DNA of 57,221 nt from an uncultured Bacteroidota bacterium (GCA_902526165.1 CABZKA010000010.1:1-57221), one strand, 5' to 3'. Numbered from the stretch's first letter, positions 17,747-26,729 are shown. Program-made: numbers and translations. The notes: generated by a model from the sequence alone, not told the origin.

Positions 17747-18736
17747 TTATTTTTTAAAATCCGATAATGTTTTTTGAATTATAGAATTGTAATTGTAATC
17801 ATAATTCACTTTTACAGATTTTTTTGATAAGATCCATTCTTTTACCGCATCCAGTCTTTTTTGTTTCAAGTCTAGTAAAATTTTTATACCCATATTACTC
17901 AGAATTGAAGCATTATATTGCTGCTCAAACTGATTTTTCATAGGAATAATCAAAAGCTTTTTATCCAGATATAATGCCTCGGATGTTGTTTCAAATCCGG
18001 CATTACTAACAATCCCTTTGCACGATAAAATACTTTGTTCAAAAACCTTATAGTCAGTAGGAAAAAAACTTAGATTCTTTTTCTTAAAAGGCTTGTTAAT
18101 CTTGGGTGAAAACACGTGCCAAATGACTTCATCCAAACTGGAAAAAAAATTGATTATATTTTCAATGGAAAATGAAGGAAGGTATATAGTATAGTGGTTT
18201 TTATTTATAACTTTTTTTCTTTTTATATCAGATTTAATTATAGGATAGAAATTATTTGAGTTATCTTTTTTATAATCAAAGCCAATTCCATTTATTGATG
18301 GAGCAAAATACTTAAGAATTAAAAACTCATATAGTTTTGGTTTTACTTTATTAAAACTATTTTTTTGAAGAAGGGAAAATTGACGGCTCATTGAATAGCA
18401 TGGAACTTCCCTAAATTTGCATGCCCATGCTGAAACGGGTTCAAAATCATTAATTATTAAATCATAATTTTTTACTTGAAGATTGAATACATCTTTAATA
18501 AAAGTGAATGGTCGAAGATTAAGAATTGTTTTAAAAATATCTACACCACCCTTAGATCCAAAAACAAAACTTAAGCCTCTAAATTTAAAATTAACCTTCT
18601 CTCTAATTTCCAGAGAGTTTTGATTACCACTTGTTAGAACATCAACCTTAGCAACTTTCTTAAATTCAGGAATTAATTCATTAGCACGAGTTACATGACC
18701 ATTTCCTGTTAACTGAACACAATATAAAATTTTCAT
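17747..18736 (-). CDS. MurG/GT28-like glycosyltransferase family protein
   Basis: 329-aa GT-B-fold glycosyltransferase-like protein. The N-terminal motif QLTGNGHVTRA (residues 8-18) is typical of the MJ1255-like/Glyco_trans_1_3 group. The C-terminal nucleotide-sugar half shows SNAGFETTSEAL and then LLIIPMKNQFEQQYNA. There is no signal peptide, so it is cytosolic or membrane-associated. The acceptor and sugar donor are not evident. It has no obvious partner; the neighbouring upstream gene on the same strand ends in a strong hairpin directly before this start codon. The stop abuts the terminator of the convergent 65-aa gene. Confidence 0.7.
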   Translation of the reverse strand: MKILYCVQLTGNGHVTRANELIPEFKKVAKVDVLTSGNQNSLEIREKVNFKFRGLSFVFGSKGGVDIFKTILNLRPFTFIKDVFNLQVKNYDLIINDFEPVSAWACKFREVPCYSMSRQFSLLQKNSFNKVKPKLYEFLILKYFAPSINGIGFDYKKDNSNNFYPIIKSDIKRKKVINKNHYTIYLPSFSIENIINFFSSLDEVIWHVFSPKINKPFKKKNLSFFPTDYKVFEQSILSCKGIVSNAGFETTSEALYLDKKLLIIPMKNQFEQQYNASILSNMGIKILLDLKQKRLDAVKEWILSKKSVKVNYDYNYNSIIQKTLSDFKK

Positions 18737-18766
18737 AAAAAAAGTTGATGTAGAACATCAACTTTT
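18737..18766 (-). terminator. Intrinsic terminator fused to the glycosyltransferase leader
   Basis: On the minus strand a 12-bp perfect stem AAAAGTTGATGT / ACATCAACTTTT with a 3-base loop (18740-18766) runs straight into a T tract and then the ATG of the glycosyltransferase at 18736. It ends the upstream 244-aa gene's transcript. Any read-through would leave the hairpin directly over the initiation region of the next gene. Confidence 0.8.
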
Positions 18767-18775
18767 CAAGATTTA

Positions 18776-19510
18776 TTATTCTTTTCTTAAAGCCATCCAT
18801 TTCACATATGGTTGACTATATACCATATCTCTGATTTCGAAATCGTTTGCCAATTCTGCTGGATATTCATATGTATTTACTCTAGAATTCATTAACTCTG
18901 CTCCGTTATTATATAAATCAAAAGTCATATAATTCCATCCAAGACCTGTTCCATATTTATCAATTCTTTTTGCCATTCCCCAGGATGCTCTGTTTGAGTT
19001 TTCAAAATTTGAGTTCTTGTAATTATCCTCCATTTTTTCATAGGCTAACGCATTGACAGCCTTTACTTTCATGTAATTCATAACTAATACATTTGGTATG
19101 GAATCTTGTTTTGCAGCTCTATTTTTTATAGCCAATAAATCCGTTTTAATAATAGTTCTTGCAGCTTGATTTTTTTGGTTAAATTCATCGAACTCTTCGT
19201 CAGACCAATTCGGGAAAACAGATCTGATACCAGGATTATTATTGAAGTCTTCAATATTTTCCACAAGTGTTACAATAACAATTTGATGGTCAGATTCTGA
19301 TGTGCTATTCATTGCCCACCAAACATCCCAACCACTAATAATTCCATCATCAATTCTTTTTTGATGTAGCTTTGACCAATTCTCATTGATTATCTGTGCA
19401 TAATTTTCACCAGGTGTAGGTTTTATGTATGTTATTTGTAAAAAATTAGGATCCTGTGAGAATCCAGTGTAGCATATTAAAAATGCTAAAAGTGTAATTA
19501 TTTTTTTCAT
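18776..19510 (-). CDS. Secreted protein of unknown function with internal repeat (244 aa)
   Basis: Exported protein (signal peptide about 1-18, ending YTGFSQ). Two similar halves are visible. QITYIKPTPGENYAQIINENW (20-40) with GWDVWWAMNS resembles VMNYMKVKAVNALAYEKMED with GLGWNYMTFDLYN. The pattern of a strand, a helix starting with paired aromatic residues and a following strand fits a duplicated dimeric alpha/beta-barrel (ABM/NIPSNAP-like) fold. This is inference from pattern only; no family was recognised firmly and no catalytic residue is apparent. It has its own promoter candidate and terminator, so it is probably monocistronic. Confidence 0.7.
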   Translation of the reverse strand: MKKIITLLAFLICYTGFSQDPNFLQITYIKPTPGENYAQIINENWSKLHQKRIDDGIISGWDVWWAMNSTSESDHQIVIVTLVENIEDFNNNPGIRSVFPNWSDEEFDEFNQKNQAARTIIKTDLLAIKNRAAKQDSIPNVLVMNYMKVKAVNALAYEKMEDNYKNSNFENSNRASWGMAKRIDKYGTGLGWNYMTFDLYNNGAELMNSRVNTYEYPAELANDFEIRDMVYSQPYVKWMALRKE

Positions 19511-19527
19511 GATTAAAATTGTTTTTA

Positions 19528-19560
19528 CAAAAGTAGAAAAACTTCAATTATTTTGACAAA
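19528..19560 (-). promoter_or_regulatory. Candidate promoter of the 244-aa secreted protein gene
   Basis: On the minus strand TTTG (19560-19557) is followed after 21 bases by TACTTTTG (19535-19528), which matches TAnnTTTG exactly. The ATG is at 19510, giving a leader of roughly 10 bases. The -33 element overlaps the last codons of the upstream YkuK-like gene. This is the cleanest two-part promoter match I found in the window. Confidence 0.5.
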
Positions 19561-19997
19561 TAATCTGCTGCAGAGGTTGCTATTTGACGATATGGCTTTA
19601 TGTTGACTTTGAAGCCTAAGGAATTGGCCCAACCTTTTGCTACGGAAACCAATTTATTAGAGTAAAATCGATTGTCTTCGTTATAATCCATATCAATTTC
19701 CAAACTTATTTTTTTATTACTTTTTAATTTCTGAGCAATTTGGATACTTAACTCAGTTTCTTTCCACAACCTTGTCCAGATATCCTTGATCTTAGGAACA
19801 GTTTGTTTGGAATGAATATAGTGAACACCTGATTGCTTATACCTGTAAGCAATTGCGGTGACATATTTTGTTTGATCAGAAAGTGAGTAAGAGTCTGTTC
19901 CAATATGAATTTCGACATCAGGATACCTTTCCATTATATTTAGTGTGTAATTTATAGGGTCAATTTCTTTTCCAATAGAGTTTTTAAATACTAACAC
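19548..19997 (-). CDS. YkuK/DUF458 family RNase H-like protein
   Basis: 149-aa protein of the YkuK (DUF458) family, predicted to have an RNase H-like fold. The first strand carries IHIGTDSYSL with the key Asp35, followed by YVTAIAYRY. A second acidic cluster EIDMDYNED and a C-terminal ATSAADYLSK supply further acidic residues in the pattern expected for two-metal nucleases. Cellular role is unknown in the family; Bacillus YkuK is linked to sporulation and stress, which cannot apply directly here. There is no signal peptide. It lies upstream of the 244-aa gene, which seems to have its own promoter. Confidence 0.72.
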   Translation of the reverse strand: MLVFKNSIGKEIDPINYTLNIMERYPDVEIHIGTDSYSLSDQTKYVTAIAYRYKQSGVHYIHSKQTVPKIKDIWTRLWKETELSIQIAQKLKSNKKISLEIDMDYNEDNRFYSNKLVSVAKGWANSLGFKVNIKPYRQIATSAADYLSK

Positions 19998-20088
19998 AAG
20001 AAGTTTATTTACTATAAAGTTCTTAAATAAATCAATAAAGTTTTTAATGTTTAATTTAAAATATTGACAAATAATGTTAATATCTATT

Positions 20089-21408
20089 TTAATTATATTT
20101 TAAGTCGTTTGCACTTATTGATTTTTTCCATAACTGGTGCCCATCTTTATCAAAAATTTGAATAATAAGTTCTCTGTTATCTGCTGGTCCTGTTACATTT
20201 AACATTCCAAAATTATTTACACTGACTAGTGTTTCTTTTAAACTGTATGTATTGTAAGATTCATCATCATCATTTATGCCAGCAGTCAAAGATGAACAAG
20301 TTAGGTCATAGAAAGGGTAAACATCTTCACTTTCTTGCATTTTACTTAAAATAGTGTGGTGCCTATCTCCATCAAGAAAAATAACCCCTTCAATTTTTGC
20401 TTCCCTTATTTTATCTAATAAGTATTTTCTTTCCTCAGGGTAAGTGGCGTAATTTTCATAAACAGCTCCACTGCTTAAAACTTGTCCTCCAATTGCTATA
20501 AACTTAAAAGTGGCTTGGCTAAAAGTCAAAGCATTTATCAACCAATCAATCTGATCTTTTCCAAGGATTTGACGGTTCCCAGTGAAATTATTATTTGAAG
20601 TTCTGTGGTATCTATTGTCCATTAGAAAAAAATCTAAATCGCTCCATTGGAAAAACCCAGTTATACCGCCTTTTCCAGTTACATCATAATTTGGATTTGT
20701 CCAAAAAAGTTTAAATATTTCTGAAGCAGTTTCTTTAAGCCAAAAACTTCCATCAGAATTATTAGGACCATAATCATGGTCATCCCATGTGGCATAATGA
20801 TGCGTTGAAGCGAGTAACGGTTGTAATTCACTTAGAGCTCTTGTATGTGAATATCGTTTGATAAAACCAGTTCTAGAGTTCCAATCGGACTCCCTCAAAT
20901 AGGTATTATCACCCAACCAAAGCATAAAATCTGGACTCTTTATGTTGATTGAATTAAATATTTCAAAGTTACTACCATATGGTTCCCCTGGTCTATCAAA
21001 TTGTGGTTCATTGACATAGCTGCAACTTCCTATTACAAAGCTTACATCGGGGGGGTCTGTTCTCCATTTCCAAAGTTCTTGAGCTTGGAATTCCATCTTA
21101 TAATCACGTTCAACTTTTAGATCATTTATAAATATCTCATAGTTATACTTTTTACCCGGTAACACTTCATCAGCAAGCAATTTAGCCACAAAACCTGTTT
21201 TCTTTACTGTAATTTTTTCATCAGTTTTAAATCTAATTATGGGGTTATCAATTTCATAATATTCAAAATGGACTTTAGCATTTTCAGAGGTTTGAACCCA
21301 AAGCAAAACCTCCTGCATTGTAGAGTAACCTACCATTGGTCCAGATTTTATTAAATCCTGAGCATATGAGGGAATTAATAGTAAACAAAACAAAAGTGAT
21401 AACCTCAT
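20089..21408 (-). CDS. PhoD-like alkaline phosphatase / phosphodiesterase
   Basis: 439-aa exported metallophosphoesterase of the PhoD family, likely releasing phosphate from organic phosphodiesters or monoesters in the periplasm or outside. The start was moved from the longest frame to the ATG giving a normal signal peptide (MRLSLLFCLLLIPSYAQ). Motifs in order: GSCSY, WLGDNTYLRE (about 164), ATWDDHDYG (about 206-214), FFLMDNRYHR, and IFLDGDRHH (about 343-351). The last supplies the C-terminal metal ligands. An N-terminal beta domain (GPMVGYSTMQEVLLWVQT) is the usual PhoD N-domain. Calcium/iron dependence is known for characterised PhoD but not shown here. A Kazal lipoprotein gene lies 62 bases upstream on the same strand. 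Confidence 0.85.
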   Translation of the reverse strand: MRLSLLFCLLLIPSYAQDLIKSGPMVGYSTMQEVLLWVQTSENAKVHFEYYEIDNPIIRFKTDEKITVKKTGFVAKLLADEVLPGKKYNYEIFINDLKVERDYKMEFQAQELWKWRTDPPDVSFVIGSCSYVNEPQFDRPGEPYGSNFEIFNSINIKSPDFMLWLGDNTYLRESDWNSRTGFIKRYSHTRALSELQPLLASTHHYATWDDHDYGPNNSDGSFWLKETASEIFKLFWTNPNYDVTGKGGITGFFQWSDLDFFLMDNRYHRTSNNNFTGNRQILGKDQIDWLINALTFSQATFKFIAIGGQVLSSGAVYENYATYPEERKYLLDKIREAKIEGVIFLDGDRHHTILSKMQESEDVYPFYDLTCSSLTAGINDDDESYNTYSLKETLVSVNNFGMLNVTGPADNRELIIQIFDKDGHQLWKKSISANDLKYN

Positions 21409-21470
21409 ATTTTTATTAATATTTTTAATTGTCTCATATTTCCTAATCTTATAAATTATCTTCACAAGCA

Positions 21471-21707
21471 TTAATTACATTCACCATCTACAAATGATAC
21501 TATTCCTGCTTTTCTTGCATAACACTCGTTTGAATATGTCTCATTATTACAACCACAAACAGGTTCATAAACTTCAACACATATGGTTCCAATATTTTGT
21601 GATATTAAATCTTCATCAACACAATTTATATCATCACTGTCTTTAGCGCAACTGGTAAAGAAAAATATTAAAAAAATTATTAGACTTAGTTTAAAAGAAA
21701 TCTTCAT
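21471..21707 (-). CDS. Kazal-type inhibitor domain lipoprotein
   Basis: 78-aa lipoprotein with one Kazal-like domain. The start was moved to MKISFKLSLIIF, giving a signal peptide ending in lipobox FFTSC. The mature part contains ICVEVYEPVCGCNNETYSNE, then CYARKAG and a final GEC, the Cys spacing of short bacterial Kazal domains. Kazal domains inhibit serine proteases. A role in shielding the cell from its own or predators' proteases is inferred. It is 37 bases from the divergent EEP-family gene and upstream of phoD, with which it could share a transcript. Confidence 0.78.
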   Translation of the reverse strand: MKISFKLSLIIFLIFFFTSCAKDSDDINCVDEDLISQNIGTICVEVYEPVCGCNNETYSNECYARKAGIVSFVDGECN

Positions 21708-21744
21708 TATTATGTGTGAGTTTATTAAATTTACAAAATAATTG

Positions 21745-22770
21745 ATGAGATTTTTTTTCATATTATTTTTTATTTTTTCTTTCAGTTTTTCACAAGATGA
21801 AAAGTATCAGTTAAGTACGATTGCTTTTTACAATGTTGAAAACTTATTCGACACTGTAGATGATCCTAATAATGGCTGGGATGAAGCAATGACACCAAAG
21901 GGTCAAGATAAATGGACAGAAAAAAAATATAAAACAAAAATCAACAACTTATCTAAAGTCATAGCTGCTATCGGAAAGGAAACAACAAATACTCACCCAA
22001 CGGTCGTTGGTCTATGCGAAGTTGAAAATCGTAATGTGTTAATTGATTTAGTTCAAAGTGAGAATTTAAAAAATTTAAATTATGGTATAGTTCATTTTGA
22101 TAGCCCTGATTGGAGAGGAATTGATGTTGCGTTAATTTTTGATTCAAAAAGGTTTATTCCTCGTAAAGCTAAAACTTATCCATTGGAAGTTCAATATAAA
22201 GGTAATCCAAGTTTTTCAAGGGACATTCTCGTAGTTTTTGGTTTTCTTGACAAAGAACCTATAAATTTTATTGTTAATCATTGGCCCAGCAGATCAGGGG
22301 GTCAAGCTGAAAGTGAACCCCAAAGAGTGAAAGCTGCGGAAGTCAACAAAAAAATAATTGATTCGATACAGAAAATAGACATTAATGCAAATATTATCAG
22401 CATGGGTGATTTTAATGATCATCCTGATGATAAGAGTTTAAAAGTTTTAACATCCACTTATAAAAAAGAAAATATTAAGACACCAGGAATGTTTAACCCC
22501 ATGCAAGAGTTATTTAAAAAAGGACGTGCTAGTTATATTTTTCGGGGCTTCCCATCTGCCATTGATCAATTTGTTGTTTCAAATGGGTTGATTTCAAAAA
22601 GTAGTAATCTTGTATATTTAAAAGCAGATATTTATATGAAAAGATTTCTTTACAATCAAGAGGGCAGATATCGTGGTTATCCAACAAGAAGTATGTCTTA
22701 TGGTGTTTTTAATCCCAATGGATACAGCGATCACTTACCAATTTTTCTTTTTTTGGGGAAAAAACTATAA
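21745..22770 (+). CDS. Exported endonuclease/exonuclease/phosphatase (EEP) family protein
   Basis: 341-aa secreted EEP-fold hydrolase (DNase I-like), acting on nucleic acids or phosphoesters. After a signal peptide (MRFFFILFFIFSFSFS) comes the family opening IAFYNVENLFDT with the catalytic Asn/Glu region, then VVGLCEVENR (metal-binding Glu). NHWPSRSGG and MGDFNDHPDD hold the catalytic Asp-x-Asn, and GYSDHLPIF has the C-terminal Asp-His. The start is the ATG at 21745; a TTG lies one codon upstream. It is divergent from the Kazal/phoD pair, so the region may serve phosphate or nucleotide scavenging. The 3' end overlaps the next convergent gene by 6 bases. Confidence 0.85.
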   Translation: MRFFFILFFIFSFSFSQDEKYQLSTIAFYNVENLFDTVDDPNNGWDEAMTPKGQDKWTEKKYKTKINNLSKVIAAIGKETTNTHPTVVGLCEVENRNVLIDLVQSENLKNLNYGIVHFDSPDWRGIDVALIFDSKRFIPRKAKTYPLEVQYKGNPSFSRDILVVFGFLDKEPINFIVNHWPSRSGGQAESEPQRVKAAEVNKKIIDSIQKIDINANIISMGDFNDHPDDKSLKVLTSTYKKENIKTPGMFNPMQELFKKGRASYIFRGFPSAIDQFVVSNGLISKSSNLVYLKADIYMKRFLYNQEGRYRGYPTRSMSYGVFNPNGYSDHLPIFLFLGKKL

Positions 22771-23598
22771 AACTTTAGTTAAGATTTTTTTAAGCGCATT
22801 TTTCATTCTTTGGTCAGTAGAGGATTTTAAGTTTTTTCTACTTCCCAAACCATCAATATAAAGATTTGGAATATGATGAATAATATTTTCCTCAAAATCA
22901 GAAACACATATAAGTTTTTTTAAACCACAATCCTCGTAAATATCAGTGTTGACTTTACACTTAATACTATATTTTTTTTTGATTGACATAAAGTTTGTGA
23001 AGTCATGCTTCTTTGAAATTTTTTTTAATTGTTTGCTTGATATTAAAAAACAAGCCTGATGAACATTGTTAAAATGAGCAAAAACTTTATTGTTATGAAT
23101 CTCAACAGAATCATATTCCCAATCGAAATAACTATGATATCCAGGATAATATCTCCCGCTATTGTTAAATTCATATTGGATTAAACCAGCTATTCTATTT
23201 TCAGGGAGTATTTTCTCGTATTCAATGAACTTATCAACATGGTGCTCTAACCAAAGGTGGTCATTTTCAGAGTAAATAAAATAATCGTGGTAATCCATTT
23301 CATCAATTATTGTTTTTCTACAAGTCATGGGTAGAAAATTAAAATCGTACAAACGTCCACTCCACTTTTTACTAATTTTAAGTTTAAATAGTAAATCCTC
23401 AAAACCAAAACTTTCTAATTCTTCAAATAAGTTCAGTTTGTCTATTCCATCAATATCCAGAGGAATATTTGAGTTTACAACTATCTTAACATTATATTTT
23501 TTAAATTTTCTTAGAGCAATAATCATATCATTAAGGTATGATAACTGATCATAGCCGTAATTAACAATTACAACCAAAAGATTTTTCTTTTTACTCAA
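22765..23598 (-). CDS. Putative glycosyltransferase-like protein (277 aa)
   Basis: Cytosolic-looking protein with a GT-A-like start: LLVVIVNYGYDQL near residue 7, then alternating strands and helices, and FIYSENDHLWLEHHV (about 127), which could serve as the acidic metal/nucleotide-sugar motif. The C-terminal part contains HHIPNLYIDGLGSR. I do not place it in a named family with confidence. A glycosyltransferase acting on surface polysaccharide is the best reading, with an unknown enzyme as the alternative. No signal peptide or membrane helix. It stands alone between convergent and divergent neighbours, overlapping the EEP gene's end by 6 bases. Confidence 0.6.
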   Translation of the reverse strand: MSKKKNLLVVIVNYGYDQLSYLNDMIIALRKFKKYNVKIVVNSNIPLDIDGIDKLNLFEELESFGFEDLLFKLKISKKWSGRLYDFNFLPMTCRKTIIDEMDYHDYFIYSENDHLWLEHHVDKFIEYEKILPENRIAGLIQYEFNNSGRYYPGYHSYFDWEYDSVEIHNNKVFAHFNNVHQACFLISSKQLKKISKKHDFTNFMSIKKKYSIKCKVNTDIYEDCGLKKLICVSDFEENIIHHIPNLYIDGLGSRKNLKSSTDQRMKNALKKILTKVL

Positions 23599-23636
23599 AA
23601 TTTAATTCTATTTTAGATTATAAATTTAATCTATTT

Positions 23637-24317
23637 GTGAAATCCATTTGTACTAAGCTTATTGATATTATAAAAAATAATCTCTCTGAAATTAAAAAAT
23701 TAAAAAATACATTTTATAAAAAGAGTGATGGTAGCCATGTATCGGAGGGTGACCTATTGATCCAAAAGTTACTTCAAGATGAAATTTTAAAAAATTTTAA
23801 AAACTATTTTTTAATATCTGAGGAAAATGACCATAGTGGAAAATGGGAAAATTTCAATGATTTTATTGTCCTTGATCCAATTGATGGAACAGAAAATTTT
23901 ATTTCAGGTATGTTAGAATGGGGAGTAGGTATTTCTGTGTTTGAGAACAGAAAACACACTGAATCAGCTATTCTATTGCCTGACATGAACCTGGAGATAA
24001 AGTCAGGAGATAAAATAATTAAAAATAAATCAAAAATTGTAGGAATGTCTACAAGACATTTTAAAAAAGGGCTTGATCCCTGTGATAAGAATTTTGACTA
24101 CAGGGCTTTAGGGTGTTCAATGATTAACATGTATTATGTTTTGACAGGATCTTTTAACCACTATATTGATCCTATAGGAGGTTTTTTATGGGATATTTTA
24201 CCGGGTTTAAATCTCGCGATTGAACAGAAAATGGATGTTTATGTGGATGGAGAAAAATATAAAGGTGAATTTTTGTCTCCTGAAAAAAGATATAAAATCA
24301 AAATCTTAAACAAATAA
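23637..24317 (+). CDS. Inositol monophosphatase family protein
   Basis: 226-aa Mg2+-dependent phosphatase of the inositol monophosphatase/CysQ/FBPase superfamily. The two signatures are clear: SEEND (Glu62/63), LDPIDGTENF (Asp80, Asp83, Gly84, Thr85), and C-terminal FLWDILPG (Trp185-Asp186). It is slightly short compared with about 260 residues for typical members, with the loss in the N-terminal helices. Substrate could be inositol phosphate, PAP (CysQ-like) or a sugar phosphate. The start is GTG, 38 bases after the divergent neighbour. It overlaps the convergent photolyase gene by 12 bases. Confidence 0.8.
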   Translation: MKSICTKLIDIIKNNLSEIKKLKNTFYKKSDGSHVSEGDLLIQKLLQDEILKNFKNYFLISEENDHSGKWENFNDFIVLDPIDGTENFISGMLEWGVGISVFENRKHTESAILLPDMNLEIKSGDKIIKNKSKIVGMSTRHFKKGLDPCDKNFDYRALGCSMINMYYVLTGSFNHYIDPIGGFLWDILPGLNLAIEQKMDVYVDGEKYKGEFLSPEKRYKIKILNK

Positions 24318-25634
24318 TTTTCCCTGCAACCATAAGTTTTGAAACTTATTATTTGGGTCGTATCTATCTGCTTGAAATTTTATATTAAATTTTCTATCCC
24401 TTGGATCATTACCAACACCAGAAACATACATCCAGTTACCATAATTACTGTGAACATCATAATCAATTAACATAGATTCAAAATAATTAGCTCCCCATCT
24501 CCAATCTATCAACAATTCTTTTGATAAAAAACTTGCAACATTTTGTCTTCCTCGATTACTCATCCAGCCAGTGCACTTTAACTCAATCATATTTGCATTC
24601 ACGAATGGCTCACTGGTCCTGCCATCGACCCAGTTTTGAAATTTTTTATGATCTTTCAACCAATTGTATTCTTTTTCAAGAATTCCTCCAATTTTAAAAA
24701 CTTTATTTCCATACTTTAAGGAAATATACTTAAAGAAATCCCTCCATATTAATTCAAATATCATCCAATAAGTAGATTGATTTTTCATTATATCCTTTTC
24801 ATAATTCTTTATTTGCCAATATATTTCTCTGGGTGAAATCGAGCCATTAGCAAGCCATGCAGAAAATTTTGAACTATAATCTTTGCCTAATAATCCGTTT
24901 CTAGTTTTTTTATAAAAACTAACTTTTTTTGATTCCCATAGATAATAGTTTAATCGCTTTTTTGCGCTTAAACATCCTCCACTAAAAGGAAAAGCAGTTC
25001 TTGAATCCATTTCATAATTATTCAAACCCAAATCTTTTAAAGTTGGTAATTTATTATGATAGTCATTGATTAAATTTTCTTTTGAAAATGAAAAGATTGG
25101 TTCAACTATTTCTCTTACAAGTACATTTTTCTCGCAATATTTTCTAAAACTTGTAAAAATATCTTTGACAAAAGATTGATCTACATCATCGGGGTGATAT
25201 AAAAACTGATCAAAATATTTTTCTATTTTAACATTAGAGTCTATTTTACTTAAAAGTAATTTCTCTTCATTAATTTCTTCATCTGTCCACTCATCTTGAT
25301 AATAAATTTTATCAATATTTTGATCTTTGATAAAATCCGAAATAAGCTTATTTGGTTCACCAATTTTAACAATTAATGATATATTTCTTTTTAGTAATTC
25401 AGCTTTTAATTCTTTGATTGATTCTAAAATAAATGATGCCCTAAAGGCGTTCATTTTTGGAAATCCGAGATTATTATTTATAAATAATTTTGAATCAAAG
25501 CAATATATCCCAAATAATCTTTTTGAATTTTTAGAGGCTTTTGCTAATCCGTTATGGTCCGAAATTCGTAAGTCATTTCGAAACCAAACTAAAGATCTAA
25601 CGCCCTCTACATCTTTTACTGCAGTATTTAACAT
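24306..25634 (-). CDS. DASH-type cryptochrome / DNA photolyase
   Basis: 442-aa flavoprotein of the photolyase/cryptochrome family, DASH branch, which repairs cyclobutane dimers (mainly in single-stranded DNA) using blue light and FAD. N-terminal Rossmann-type domain: [20 protein letters not shown]-binding C-terminal half: [70 protein letters not shown] and [12 protein letters not shown], all DASH hallmarks. The ATG chosen gives about 10 residues before the usual start of the family. It is divergent from an AlkA-type glycosylase, making a small DNA-repair pair. The pair suits life in sunlit water. Confidence 0.9.
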   Translation of the reverse strand: MLNTAVKDVEGVRSLVWFRNDLRISDHNGLAKASKNSKRLFGIYCFDSKLFINNNLGFPKMNAFRASFILESIKELKAELLKRNISLIVKIGEPNKLISDFIKDQNIDKIYYQDEWTDEEINEEKLLLSKIDSNVKIEKYFDQFLYHPDDVDQSFVKDIFTSFRKYCEKNVLVREIVEPIFSFSKENLINDYHNKLPTLKDLGLNNYEMDSRTAFPFSGGCLSAKKRLNYYLWESKKVSFYKKTRNGLLGKDYSSKFSAWLANGSISPREIYWQIKNYEKDIMKNQSTYWMIFELIWRDFFKYISLKYGNKVFKIGGILEKEYNWLKDHKKFQNWVDGRTSEPFVNANMIELKCTGWMSNRGRQNVASFLSKELLIDWRWGANYFESMLIDYDVHSNYGNWMYVSGVGNDPRDRKFNIKFQADRYDPNNKFQNLWLQGKLFV

Positions 25635-25774
25635 CTTCCCAATTTTTTTCCCACTTCTTTCGCCAATTAAAACTCAAGCCGCATTTAATGCATATTTTGG
25701 TTGGCAGAAATGATTTTTTCACGTTTCAAAGTTTTAAATTTAATTTCAAAAACTTTGCCAGTATCATTGTAAAC

Positions 25775-26401
25775 ATGTTGTTAAATAAAGAAAATGTTCT
25801 AAAAGAGGGATTTGAGTTTTTAAGCAAGGATCCTATTATGGATTACCTCATTTCTAAGTTGGGTAAAGGTATTGATGCAACAGATAGGTATAATTCAAAT
25901 TATGGTTTGGCAATTTCTAATCTAATAATTGAACAGCAAATAAGTTTTAAAGCAGCCATAACAATTAAAAAAAAATTTAAGGATTTAATTAATGGATTAT
26001 CAAATTCAGAAATAATAAATCTTGACAACAATAAGATTCAATCAATTGGACTATCATTTAGAAAAGTTGAATACATCAAAAATGTTTTAATTTTTTTTGA
26101 AAAAAATAAATATGAGTTAAAAAATTTGACTAATGATGAAGTTTTTGAAAAACTGACCATAATTAAAGGTGTTGGTAAATGGACATGTGAAATGTTTTTA
26201 ATTTTTGTTCTGTTCAGATCTGATATATTTTCATTTGGTGACATTGCTTTAATCAACAGTATTAAGAAAAATTATAATGTCCATTCAAAAGAAGAAATCA
26301 AGAACATTGTAAACAATTACAAGCCTTACAGAAGTGTTGCTTCTTTAATTTTATGGTCATCGGTTGAATCAGGAACTTTTTACAAGAAATCTATTTCCTG
26401 A
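25775..26401 (+). CDS. DNA-3-methyladenine glycosylase II (AlkA-like, HhH-GPD)
   Basis: 208-aa base-excision glycosylase removing alkylated purines. The helix-hairpin-helix is LTIIKGVGKWTCEMFL and the catalytic Asp lies in FSFGDIAL (Asp156 from this start). The upstream helix LIIEQQISFKAA is typical of AlkA-like proteins. The reading frame continues 29 codons further upstream to 25688, but that extension does not look like the family. The ATG at 25775 was therefore chosen, leaving 140 bases to the divergent photolyase for a shared promoter region. It overlaps the convergent DUF3784-like gene by 11 bases. It lacks the AlkA N-terminal TATA-box-like domain, as in short bacterial homologues. Confidence 0.78.
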   Translation: MLLNKENVLKEGFEFLSKDPIMDYLISKLGKGIDATDRYNSNYGLAISNLIIEQQISFKAAITIKKKFKDLINGLSNSEIINLDNNKIQSIGLSFRKVEYIKNVLIFFEKNKYELKNLTNDEVFEKLTIIKGVGKWTCEMFLIFVLFRSDIFSFGDIALINSIKKNYNVHSKEEIKNIVNNYKPYRSVASLILWSSVESGTFYKKSIS

Positions 26402-26717
26402 AACTTCTATTAGATTTAATTATAAAAAATGGCAAAGGTATTAGTATACATGTACAGTAAACAATGACTGTGTAAAACTCATCTAAAACTGAAGATGATA
26501 TAATTGTTGCGAGTGAAGAGTACAACACTAGTTTCCAGAAAAAATTTTTAAAAAAAATTAAATATCCCTTGAGATTAAATTTTTCTTTTTCTTTCTTGGA
26601 CATTGTATTATATCCAGCTAGTAATATATCTGCGTTATTTTCATCAACATATTGAGTAGCCAAAAGAATCAAAAGGTTAGAAAGTAATAATAGCACAATA
26701 GTTGAGGTCTTATTCAA
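26391..26717 (-). CDS. DUF3784-like small membrane protein (108 aa)
   Basis: Predicted inner-membrane protein with hydrophobic segments at about 6-22, 57-77 and 82-99 and a basic C-terminus (KSNRSFRK). The sequence LLAGYNTMSKKEKEKF between the first and second segments is the diagnostic core of DUF3784 proteins. Function is unknown in the family. The ATG lies only 12 bases from the ATG of the divergent deacetylase, so any promoter must sit inside the neighbouring coding sequence. The 3' end overlaps the AlkA-like gene by 11 bases. Confidence 0.7.
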   Translation of the reverse strand: MNKTSTIVLLLLSNLLILLATQYVDENNADILLAGYNTMSKKEKEKFNLKGYLIFFKNFFWKLVLYSSLATIISSSVLDEFYTVIVYCTCILIPLPFFIIKSNRSFRK

Positions 26718-26729
26718 ATATAATTATTT

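Noticed and set aside
21409-21471. Longer start for the PhoD-like gene
   Set aside because: The extra 21 residues precede a perfect signal peptide and include charged residues that do not fit one.
25327-25713. 128-aa plus-strand frame opposite the photolyase
   Set aside because: It is antisense to a well-supported DASH photolyase and has no family features.
25688-25774. 29-residue N-terminal extension of the AlkA-like protein
   Set aside because: It does not resemble the family and lies in the divergent promoter region.
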